Shown in pieces: positions 35,784-42,986 of a DNA stretch of 64,000 nt. The stretch lies in the NCBI GenBank assembly GCA_943787225.1, contig CALSLP010000006.1:62001-126000 (forward strand), given 5' to 3'. Source of the stretch: an uncultured Alphaproteobacteria bacterium. Lineage in GTDB: Bacteria; Pseudomonadota; Alphaproteobacteria; MPNO01; UBA2964. The position numbers were made by a program, and so were the translations under genes. The notes under the pieces are model-generated. The model saw nothing but the letters and a program-made list of their open reading frames with translations. It was not told where the DNA came from and did not search any database. The stretch's first letter is position 1. The number at the start of each line of letters is the position of its first letter.

Positions 35784-35810
35784 AAAAAACCCGCCAATTC
35801 TGAGCGGGTT
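35784..35810 (-). terminator. Rho-independent terminator-like hairpin upstream of the FKBP gene
   Basis: On the minus strand AACCCGC and GCGGGTT make a 7-bp stem with a 9-base loop, and the T-run extends for six bases from the stem's 3' arm. It ends about 110 bases before the FKBP start, where no minus-strand gene precedes it. It may end a small transcript or act as an attenuator; a TTGACT lies upstream near 35868-35873. A plus-strand use is unlikely because the U-run is on the minus side only. Confidence 0.6.
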
Positions 35811-35956
35811 ATGGAGAGAGGGTAAGCGCTTCAACGCTGGAGACAACGTCGATCACCAGCCCAAATAAGTCAACTTGTTTTCCGATAATCACGCCAATTG
35901 CCGATCCGTAAACTTCAGATAAACTATAACCTCATCACTTCTTTGGAGATCACGAC

Positions 35957-38275
35957 ATGACGCGCTATTCGATCAGCCAGCCGGTAACCCAGGTTGAAGC
36001 ACCAAGACTACTCAAAGGCGAAGGACGTTACACCGATGACGTTAAGCTGCCCTTTGAATGTCATGCGGTGTTTCTGCGTTCACCGCACGCCCATGCCAAG
36101 ATCAAATCCATCGATATAAAGGCTGCAAAACAACAGCCGGGCGTTATCGATGTCTTGATCGGCGACGACTGTGCTGAGGATCAGGTCGGCCCGGTCGCTG
36201 GCAACCCGGCGCCAAAACGCAGTGACGGCAGACCGGGTTTCCGCCCACCACGTGAACCTCTGGCCCGCGAACACATAACCCATGTTGGACAGCTGGTCGC
36301 AATGGTCATCTGCGAGTCGATCAATCAGGGCAAAGATGCCGCTGAGTTAATAGAGGTTGAGTATGACACTCTGCCTGCGGAGGTTGACCCGATCGCGAAC
36401 GGTCAGCCCGGCGCGACCCAACTCTATGAAGGCGGTGAAAACAACGAGGCCTTCACGTCCAAGAAAGGCGATGCGGACGCAACCGAAGCAGCCCTTGCCG
36501 CCGCGCCACATATCGTCAAAGAGACGATGCCGGTCACCCGCGTTACTGCCAATACAATGGAGCCACGGGCCGTCGTCGCCAACTACGACCCAGGCCGAGA
36601 CCATTACACTGTTTATGCCTGTCAGCAGCGTCCCTTCGTGTGGCGCAGCATGATGACCAAAAAGATGTTCAACATCGAAGAAAACCAGATGACCGTCATC
36701 GCCGGCGATGTTGGCGGATCCTTTGGTATGAAGGGTGGCCTTTCTCCAGAAGTCCCCCTCGCTGCCTGGGCCGCAAAGCGCGTCGGGCGTCCCGTTAAAT
36801 GGGTCTGCGAACGCAGCGAAGGCCATATCTCTGATGATCAGGCGCGTGACGTTGTGATTACCGGCGAGCTGGGTTTTGATGATGACGGCAAATTTTTGGG
36901 ATATCGCACCCGGGCGCACGCCAATGTCGGGGCGTTTCTGTCGATGAACGGGTTCGGCACACCAAACGGTGCGGCGAGCTATCTTTGCAGCACCTATGAC
37001 ATGCCAACCGTTCATGGGCACACGACAGCCACCTTCACCAATACAGTGCCCATGGCGAATTATCGCGGCCCCTCAGGAACACCTGGTAGCTATGTACTAG
37101 AACGCCTGATCGACCTTGCCGCCAAAGAACTTGATCTCGACCCGTCGGAAATCCGCCGCCGCAACTATATCCCGGCGGACGCCATGCCCTGCAAGTTGCC
37201 CAATGGCGAAACATATGATTGCGGCGAATTTGAAGTCGTTATGGATAAATGCCTCAAACTGGCAGATTACGACAATATTGCGCAGCGCCGTGCCGAAGCC
37301 GAAGCCCGCGGCAAGCTCTATGGCGTCGGCGTGTCTTCGAGCGTTGATCCCTCCGGCAGCCCGGCGCCAGAAGCCGCTGAGCTACGGTTCGATCCCGGCG
37401 GCACTGTTACGGTTATGACGGCCTCCACCGCTGGCGGCCAAAGCCATGCCACGATCTATACCCAAATCGTTTCGGAAACCCTTGGGATTGACGCTGAAAA
37501 GGTTCGTGTCGTTGAAGGTGATACCAGTCAGCACAGCTTTGGGTCCGGTACTGGCGCAGCACGGACGGCCACCATCTGCGGTAGCGTGGTTCTCCTCGCC
37601 GCGCAAAAGACCCGAGAGAAAGCAAAGAAGATCGCGGCGCATATGCTGGAAGCAGCAGACGACGACATCGAGTTTGACGATGGCGATTTCAAGGTGGCGG
37701 GTACCGACCGGAGTGTTTCTCTTGCTGAAATCATCGATGTCGCCTTCGAGCCTAAGAAAGTTCCACCAGGGATGGAGTTTGGCCTCTATGAGACGGCAAG
37801 CTGGTCTCCTGAAACGACAAATATTCCGAACACCTACCATGTCTGCGAAATGGAGATTGACCCTGACACCGGCACCAGCGAGATCGTCCGTTATGCCGCA
37901 GTTCATGATGTCGGCGTCGAGCTAAACCCGGAATTGGTCGATGGCCAGGTTATCGGTGGCATCGCGCAAGCGGCTGGCCAGGCCCTGATGGAAGAGATGG
38001 TCTATGATTCTGACGGGCAGGTAGTTACCGGGTCATTCATGGATTACTGCATGCCGCGAGCGTCTGATTTCTGCGAGTTCAAGCTGGATCGTCACCCGGT
38101 GCCGACAGCGACAAACCCACTAGGCGTGAAAGGTGCCGGCGAAGGCGGAACGGTTGGCGCATTGGCAGCGGTCATGAATGCGGTCAATGATGCGCTGGAA
38201 CCACTTGGTGTCCATAATCTGGAAATGCCCGCAACACCGCAGCGGGTTTGGCAGGCTATTCAGGAAGCGCGCTGA
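35957..38275 (+). CDS. Xanthine-dehydrogenase family molybdopterin-binding large subunit (CoxL/aldehyde oxidase type)
   Basis: The 772-residue protein matches the molybdenum hydroxylase large subunit family, which oxidises aldehydes, N-heterocycles or CO with water as oxygen donor. It begins with the first domain (VEAPRLLKGEGRYTDDVKL), continues with VGQLVAMVICES and GGSFGMKGG, and has ANYRGPSGTPGSY in place of the CO-dehydrogenase active-site Cys loop. The catalytic Glu lies in GVKGAGEGGTVGA. The small [2Fe-2S] and FAD subunits are not beside it. It ends next to a convergent MFS gene. The substrate is unknown; form-I CO dehydrogenase is unlikely. Confidence 0.88.
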   Translation: MTRYSISQPVTQVEAPRLLKGEGRYTDDVKLPFECHAVFLRSPHAHAKIKSIDIKAAKQQPGVIDVLIGDDCAEDQVGPVAGNPAPKRSDGRPGFRPPREPLAREHITHVGQLVAMVICESINQGKDAAELIEVEYDTLPAEVDPIANGQPGATQLYEGGENNEAFTSKKGDADATEAALAAAPHIVKETMPVTRVTANTMEPRAVVANYDPGRDHYTVYACQQRPFVWRSMMTKKMFNIEENQMTVIAGDVGGSFGMKGGLSPEVPLAAWAAKRVGRPVKWVCERSEGHISDDQARDVVITGELGFDDDGKFLGYRTRAHANVGAFLSMNGFGTPNGAASYLCSTYDMPTVHGHTTATFTNTVPMANYRGPSGTPGSYVLERLIDLAAKELDLDPSEIRRRNYIPADAMPCKLPNGETYDCGEFEVVMDKCLKLADYDNIAQRRAEAEARGKLYGVGVSSSVDPSGSPAPEAAELRFDPGGTVTVMTASTAGGQSHATIYTQIVSETLGIDAEKVRVVEGDTSQHSFGSGTGAARTATICGSVVLLAAQKTREKAKKIAAHMLEAADDDIEFDDGDFKVAGTDRSVSLAEIIDVAFEPKKVPPGMEFGLYETASWSPETTNIPNTYHVCEMEIDPDTGTSEIVRYAAVHDVGVELNPELVDGQVIGGIAQAAGQALMEEMVYDSDGQVVTGSFMDYCMPRASDFCEFKLDRHPVPTATNPLGVKGAGEGGTVGALAAVMNAVNDALEPLGVHNLEMPATPQRVWQAIQEAR

Positions 38276-38291
38276 TCAGGCCCTGATCAGC
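38271..38291. repeat. Palindrome spanning two convergent stop codons
   Basis: GCTGATCAGG, one central C, then CCTGATCAGC forms a perfect 10-bp palindrome. It contains the TGA stop of the molybdopterin protein (plus) and the TGA stop of the MFS carrier (minus), which lie back to back. There is no U-run, so a classical terminator is not proven; a bidirectional RNA end is plausible. Confidence 0.6.
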
Positions 38292-39517
38292 CGCCCTGGC
38301 AGCACATTGCGTAGGCGGTAGATCATGTAAATGATCAGGATGACGTTTGCTGCATTGAACCCAGCGCCAAGCAGGAATGGCGCTGTATATGACCCAGTTT
38401 GATCGAACAGATAACCACCCATCCAGCCGCCGACGCCCATAGCCGCAGCGCCAACAAAGAACACGATCCCAGTGCGGCGACCAATTTCGCCAATCGGTAA
38501 ATGATCCCGGATTGCAACGGTATAAACAGGAAACAATCCACCATACCCCAAGCCCATCAAGGCCGCGACGGCATAGAGCGCCCATAGCTCATGCGTTAAC
38601 GTAAATGTGGTGAGCATAACTGTCTGCCCAACTGAGAATATCAGCAAAGCCCGCATACCGCCCCAGCGATCCGACAACAGCCCTAGCAAGACCGCCCGGC
38701 TTATAAAAGCGCACAACAACATCACAGATTGCACTTCAACAGCATTCTTTATGGGGAAACCGCGATCCGTTACGAAAGAAACAAGATGGCCGAGCGGCAG
38801 CGCCATAGCGATGCAGCAGCCAAAGATCGCAAAGCACAGGCCATATTGAATGCTATTATTGGACATCGGCGAAATCGGCTTTTCAGTCGAAGAACCACTG
38901 CCAGCGGTCGCCTTAGGCAGGGGTTTAAGCGGTGGCGGCTTATGCCGAACGATCCAACACAAAGGAGCCATGACGCAGAACGCAAATATGCCATACCAGA
39001 AAAACATATCGCGCCAGCCAATTTGGAGCATCACGTAACCAAATACCGGCAACCAAACGATCCCGGCCAAAGCCTGACCGCTAGAGACAATACCAACCGC
39101 TTTGCCACGATGTTCAGAGTACCAACGTGCAATATTAGCCAGTGCCGGCGCAGCCAGCGCCCCCTGCCCGGATAAGCCGAACATAATGGTATAAATGGCA
39201 TAGAGCTGCCATGCGGAGTCGATCTCGCCAACCAGCATGGCACCTGCACTGACCATTACTGTAGCAAGCACTGCTGGCACACCGAAGCCCCATCGATCAA
39301 CGACCCGGCCCATGATAAGGCCGCCGAAGCCTGAGCCGACGAACTGCAGCGAAAATGCGAGAGACGGGACCTCGCGCGGCCAGTTAAACTCAGTCGCCAT
39401 GTCCTTGAGCGCGACAACGATCATGAACATCGCACCGCCCGTGATGAATAGCATGGCTACAGAGCCGATTAAAACGAGGGTACGTCGACGCGCCGCTATA
39501 GGGTCTTGCTCAGCCAT
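38276..39517 (-). CDS. Major facilitator superfamily transporter
   Basis: A 413-residue 12-helix carrier. Typical parts are the GRVVDRWGFGVPAVL loop between helices 2 and 3 and the second-half loop LSDRWGGMRALLIFSVG. It resembles oxalate/formate-type and monocarboxylate carriers, but the substrate cannot be named. Its stop codon abuts that of the molybdopterin gene and shares a palindrome with it. Two conserved repeats of six helices are visible. Confidence 0.87.
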   Translation of the reverse strand: MAEQDPIAARRRTLVLIGSVAMLFITGGAMFMIVVALKDMATEFNWPREVPSLAFSLQFVGSGFGGLIMGRVVDRWGFGVPAVLATVMVSAGAMLVGEIDSAWQLYAIYTIMFGLSGQGALAAPALANIARWYSEHRGKAVGIVSSGQALAGIVWLPVFGYVMLQIGWRDMFFWYGIFAFCVMAPLCWIVRHKPPPLKPLPKATAGSGSSTEKPISPMSNNSIQYGLCFAIFGCCIAMALPLGHLVSFVTDRGFPIKNAVEVQSVMLLCAFISRAVLLGLLSDRWGGMRALLIFSVGQTVMLTTFTLTHELWALYAVAALMGLGYGGLFPVYTVAIRDHLPIGEIGRRTGIVFFVGAAAMGVGGWMGGYLFDQTGSYTAPFLLGAGFNAANVILIIYMIYRLRNVLPGRLIRA

Positions 39518-39676
39518 AATTCTCTGGAAATGGGGAATATAAATTCGTTGCGGCGCAGTGTGCCCTTTTCGGGCGCGTCAAACCAGTAGGGAGTGCAAAT
39601 CCCTTCTCACCCTTGACCGCTCACGATCTAAGCGCGAAAACCAATGCAACAGAAACAAAAATTCAGGGAGACAGAA

Positions 39677-40531
39677 ATGCCCATCGGACCAAATGAAGAC
39701 ACCCCCAGCCGTAACCGCCTCGAGGGCAAAGTTGCCATCGTCACCGGCGCTGGCTCAATTGGCGACGGGTGGGGTAATGGCAAAGCAGCGGCCTATGTCT
39801 ATGCCAAGGAGGGCGCAAAGACTTTCTGTGTCGATTTTCGTCTGGAAGCCGCCGAACAGACCGTCAAACAGATCGAAGCCATCGGCGGCGAAGCCATCGC
39901 CTATGCCGCCGACGTCACCGATGAGGCCGCCGTCAACGCAATGGTCGAGGCCTGCATGGCAGCCTGGGGCCGTGTCGACATCCTGCACAATAATGTTGGC
40001 GGTCAGGGCGTTGGTCGTAGCCTCGACACCATCACCGTCGAAGACTGGAACGCAACGTTCGCCCGCAACGTGACCTCCACCATGCTGACCTGTAAGGCTG
40101 TTATGCCGATCATGGAAAAGCAGCAGGACGGATCGATTATCAATATCTCCTCGATTGCCGCACTGCGTCACCTGAATTCCAACACCGCCGTGTATTCATC
40201 TACCAAAGGCGCGATGATCGAGTTCACCAAGAACATAGCGATCCAGCACGCAGGCTCCGGCGTTCGCGCCAACTGCGTGTGTCCTGGCTATATCGACACA
40301 CCGTTCATTCGGCGGCTGGTCAACGGCAAACCGTCCTATACCTATAAAGGCTATACCTCAGCGGAAGAGTATTCTGCCGCACGGGATGCCATTATCCCGT
40401 CTGGCCGGATGGGTACTGGTTTCGATGTCGCCTATGCGTCGTTGTTTCTGGCCTCCGATGAATCAACCCACATCACAGGAACGCATGTCACAGTCGATGG
40501 CGGCGTCACCCAGACCTGTCCGGGTGTCTAG
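39677..40531 (+). CDS. Short-chain dehydrogenase/reductase (SDR)
   Basis: A 284-residue NAD(P)-dependent oxidoreductase. I start at the ATG giving MPIGPNEDTPSRNRLEGK because a GGGAGA site precedes it; the 11 upstream codons look like leader. Motifs are TGAGSIGDGWGNG (variant of TGxxxGxG), NNVGG, ISSIAAL with the Ser, and YSSTKGAM with Tyr and Lys. Its end has the AGDGGV-like VDGGVTQ of many SDRs. A strong terminator follows. Substrate unknown. Confidence 0.86.
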   Translation: MPIGPNEDTPSRNRLEGKVAIVTGAGSIGDGWGNGKAAAYVYAKEGAKTFCVDFRLEAAEQTVKQIEAIGGEAIAYAADVTDEAAVNAMVEACMAAWGRVDILHNNVGGQGVGRSLDTITVEDWNATFARNVTSTMLTCKAVMPIMEKQQDGSIINISSIAALRHLNSNTAVYSSTKGAMIEFTKNIAIQHAGSGVRANCVCPGYIDTPFIRRLVNGKPSYTYKGYTSAEEYSAARDAIIPSGRMGTGFDVAYASLFLASDESTHITGTHVTVDGGVTQTCPGV

Positions 40532-40549
40532 TTTCTTATCTGCACATAA

Positions 40550-40575
40550 AAAGGGCCGGTAAAGACCGGCCCTTT
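40550..40575. terminator. Bidirectional intrinsic terminator
   Basis: AAAGGGCCGGT and ACCGGCCCTTT pair perfectly over 11 bp around an AAAG loop, between the SDR (plus) and the cupin gene (minus). The A-run on the left gives U on the minus strand and TTT on the right gives U on the plus strand, so it can serve both genes. Confidence 0.85.
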
Positions 40576-40597
40576 GAACTTTATGTCGTTGATCTGA

Positions 40598-41104
40598 TTA
40601 AGCGGCAATTTCGTATTTGTCCCGCTTAACACCAATCAGGTTCCGGCCTTCGACGCGAATGAGACGCGTGTCAGCTTCGCGGCGCGGCGAGTGAAGATCA
40701 CCTTCCATATAAAGATGGGCATCTCCCGGATTCAGAGAATAATCCCGGACTTTCCGAACTTTACCTGCATTACCGTCTACGGGTTTTTCAACACATTCCC
40801 ACTCTGTCATGATGGTTTCACCAACCGCCTGACCATAGATTGCCCAGCTTGGGCCATGATCATGTGGGTTGCTACCTTTCGGGCCATTATAAGAATGCGC
40901 CAGGATGCAGAAACTATAATCAGGGTCCTCATAAAGCAGATGACGTTCCTCTTGCCCTGGATTCTCAAAATGTTCAGCGACAAACTCTGCATCGGCACAG
41001 GCCTTTGATATAAAATCGCGCACTTTCTTGCGACCCGCCTCACCGGAATCTTCCGCCATCGCGGCGTGACAATCTGCAGAAAGTTGTTCAAGCGTATAAG
41101 CCAT
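40598..41104 (-). CDS. Cupin-fold protein, cysteine-dioxygenase-like
   Basis: A 168-residue cupin with the metal motif HDHGPSWAIYGQAVG and, later, a His in EGDLHSPRREADTRLIRVEG. The stretch HLLYEDPDYSFCILAH and the HDHG-WxIYG pattern recur in the cupin at 17.8-18.4 kb, so the two are paralogues. An AGGAGGA-like ribosome site precedes the ATG. It converges on an SDR gene across a strong terminator. The substrate is unknown. Confidence 0.75.
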   Translation of the reverse strand: MAYTLEQLSADCHAAMAEDSGEAGRKKVRDFISKACADAEFVAEHFENPGQEERHLLYEDPDYSFCILAHSYNGPKGSNPHDHGPSWAIYGQAVGETIMTEWECVEKPVDGNAGKVRKVRDYSLNPGDAHLYMEGDLHSPRREADTRLIRVEGRNLIGVKRDKYEIAA

Positions 41105-41169
41105 AACGATCTCCTCCTCTGAATAAGATAGTGTAATTATGACAGAGAATGGAAAAAACGGAAGACGTC

Positions 41170-41334
41170 TTAGTCACCGTGTTTTCTCATCTCGTCCAAC
41201 ATATGTTCGGCATCCTCAATTGCCATCTGGACCAGAGCCTCTTCAGCATTCATTGCCCGCAACTCGCGCAAATGAGTTTCAAGAGCTTTACGGCCAGCCC
41301 CTGCCGGAGGTGACAGAAGACAGGTCTCCGACAT
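41170..41334 (-). CDS. Small hypothetical protein (54 residues)
   Basis: A 54-codon frame beginning MSETCLLSPPAGAGRKALE and ending EDAEHMLDEMRKHGD. It starts one base after the stop of the DUF4197 gene, in the same direction, so it could be translated by coupling. The last two thirds are charged and helix-like. I do not recognise a family. The tight spacing to the upstream gene is the main reason to believe it. Confidence 0.5.
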   Translation of the reverse strand: MSETCLLSPPAGAGRKALETHLRELRAMNAEEALVQMAIEDAEHMLDEMRKHGD

Positions 41335-41335
41335 A

Positions 41336-42085
41336 TCAGCGGCTAAAGACCTTTTTCAATAAATCTGTGGTCCGTTTAGCCGGGTTCTCCCGGATGGCCG
41401 CTTCCTCACGTCCGAGATACAGGAAAACGCCCGCAATTGCTTTTTCCAGAACATGATTAGTGAGATTCGCTTTTGCATCCGGCACGAATGGGATTGATTT
41501 GTACTGGCCTATCATCTTGTCATAGGACGCAATGGCACCAACCTGGGATAGCTGGCTGTCCACGATTGGCTTCATCTCGCTCATCAATGGTCCCGACATC
41601 TTGCCTTGGAAATACTTCGTCGCGGCATCTTTAGGGCCATTCAAAATCGCCTTGGCATCGTCGATGGTCATCTGAGCGATTGCATTGCCAAACAGCTTGC
41701 TGGCTTTTGGCACCGCGGCCTCAGCCGCGCGGTTAAGACGAAGCTCCAGATCATCGGTCAGGCTGCTCATACCAACCTTCTTCAACATCGATTGAACCGT
41801 CTTGAGTGATCCCGGCAAAGGAATGTGAACGTCAGAGGCTTTATTGAATCCATCTGCGCGGCCAAGCGTGCCTACAACGCGTTCGCTGCCAACGCGGAGA
41901 GCGTCTTTCAATCCACCTGCTATTTCGCCAACGGACAAAGCCGAAACATCCGGGACTGACCCGCCGCCAAGACCCTTCAATAGGTCGCGCCCTTTATCTA
42001 AAAAACTTTGTGAAACTGCCGGCGATGCCGAGATCATTGCCACAACCAAGGCACTGCCAAGACCAACCCGAGATATGTACTTCAT
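41336..42085 (-). CDS. DUF4197 family exported protein
   Basis: A 249-residue protein of the uncharacterised DUF4197 family. The ATG at 42085 gives MKYISRVGLGSALVVAMISA, a signal-peptide-like start with cleavage near ASPAVSQ, and has an AGGAAT site; the 15 upstream codons are not needed. The mature protein is mostly helical, with AILNGPKDAATKYFQGKMSG and NHVLEKAIAGVFLYLGREEAAIRENP near the end. It is probably periplasmic. A 54-residue gene follows after one base. Confidence 0.82.
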   Translation of the reverse strand: MKYISRVGLGSALVVAMISASPAVSQSFLDKGRDLLKGLGGGSVPDVSALSVGEIAGGLKDALRVGSERVVGTLGRADGFNKASDVHIPLPGSLKTVQSMLKKVGMSSLTDDLELRLNRAAEAAVPKASKLFGNAIAQMTIDDAKAILNGPKDAATKYFQGKMSGPLMSEMKPIVDSQLSQVGAIASYDKMIGQYKSIPFVPDAKANLTNHVLEKAIAGVFLYLGREEAAIRENPAKRTTDLLKKVFSR

Positions 42086-42171
42086 GACTAATTCCTGTGC
42101 GTTATCCGACATCCCCATGCCATTCGACAAGGTGACAAATCAGCCGTCAAAACGCAACGGAATAAGGCTTG

Positions 42172-42981
42172 TTATGAAGCTTCCGTCAGAAGGTTCTCGA
42201 GGAGCGCATTAAACCGCTCGGGATATTCCAGATAGATCATATGGCCAATATCCGCGATGTTCTCGTGACGAATGCCCGGCATTTCCTTGGCAATATTCTG
42301 AACCATTTTTCGCGCCGCAGTCCGGTCATGCTCACCGGACACGATCATCGATGGGATCCTGGGCTTGCTGGTCCATTCAAAGATATTGGCATGCTTGAGA
42401 GATCGGAATTGTCTCAAATATCCCGCTTGCGGCATGGCGGCCGTCAGCTCTATCCCCTTGGCCAAAATATCGGCGGCCGCGTTAGGCGCACAGGACTGCG
42501 GCACGTGATGCGCCGCGTAATCGGTCATGCCCATCTTTTCGACCTGCGCCAAGCGTTCCTTGATGTCTTTTTCACGGTCTTCCGGTTTATCGACGCCGCC
42601 ACCGACAACCGGCTGTGCCAACGTCAGTGACAGCACCCGATCCGGAAAGGCACGATGAAAGGCGGTGACCATAATTCCGCCATAGGAATGCCCAACGAGA
42701 TGGGCCTTTTCAATGTTGAGTGCATCGAGAAACCCAGCCATCGCCATCGCATAGTCTGCGACTGACGGCAGATCTGTATCGAAGTCACTCGATTTTCCAT
42801 AGCCGGGCGCGTCCCAGCCGATGACCCGGTAACGGTCAGAGAACTGTTCGTACTGGGTTTCCCAATTTACAGAACCGCAGCCCATGCCATGAACAAAGAA
42901 CAGAACATCGCCCTCGCCCTGTTCACGGTAGGAAATACGGTACTCGCTGGTCTGAACTTCTTGCAGGTCAGGCAACGCCAT
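42172..42981 (-). CDS. Alpha/beta hydrolase
   Basis: A 269-residue hydrolase fold protein. The nucleophile elbow is GHSYGG with Ser, the acid is the Asp in VSGEHDR, and the His is in ADIGHMIYL; the oxyanion-hole segment is FVHGMGCG. I choose the ATG six bases after the upstream molybdopterin gene stop (MALPDLQEVQTSEYRIS); longer versions would overlap that gene. The placement suggests co-transcription with the molybdenum hydroxylase. It may cleave an ester or a C-C bond of a meta-cleavage product. Confidence 0.85.
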   Translation of the reverse strand: MALPDLQEVQTSEYRISYREQGEGDVLFFVHGMGCGSVNWETQYEQFSDRYRVIGWDAPGYGKSSDFDTDLPSVADYAMAMAGFLDALNIEKAHLVGHSYGGIMVTAFHRAFPDRVLSLTLAQPVVGGGVDKPEDREKDIKERLAQVEKMGMTDYAAHHVPQSCAPNAAADILAKGIELTAAMPQAGYLRQFRSLKHANIFEWTSKPRIPSMIVSGEHDRTAARKMVQNIAKEMPGIRHENIADIGHMIYLEYPERFNALLENLLTEAS

Positions 42982-42986
42982 ACCGA

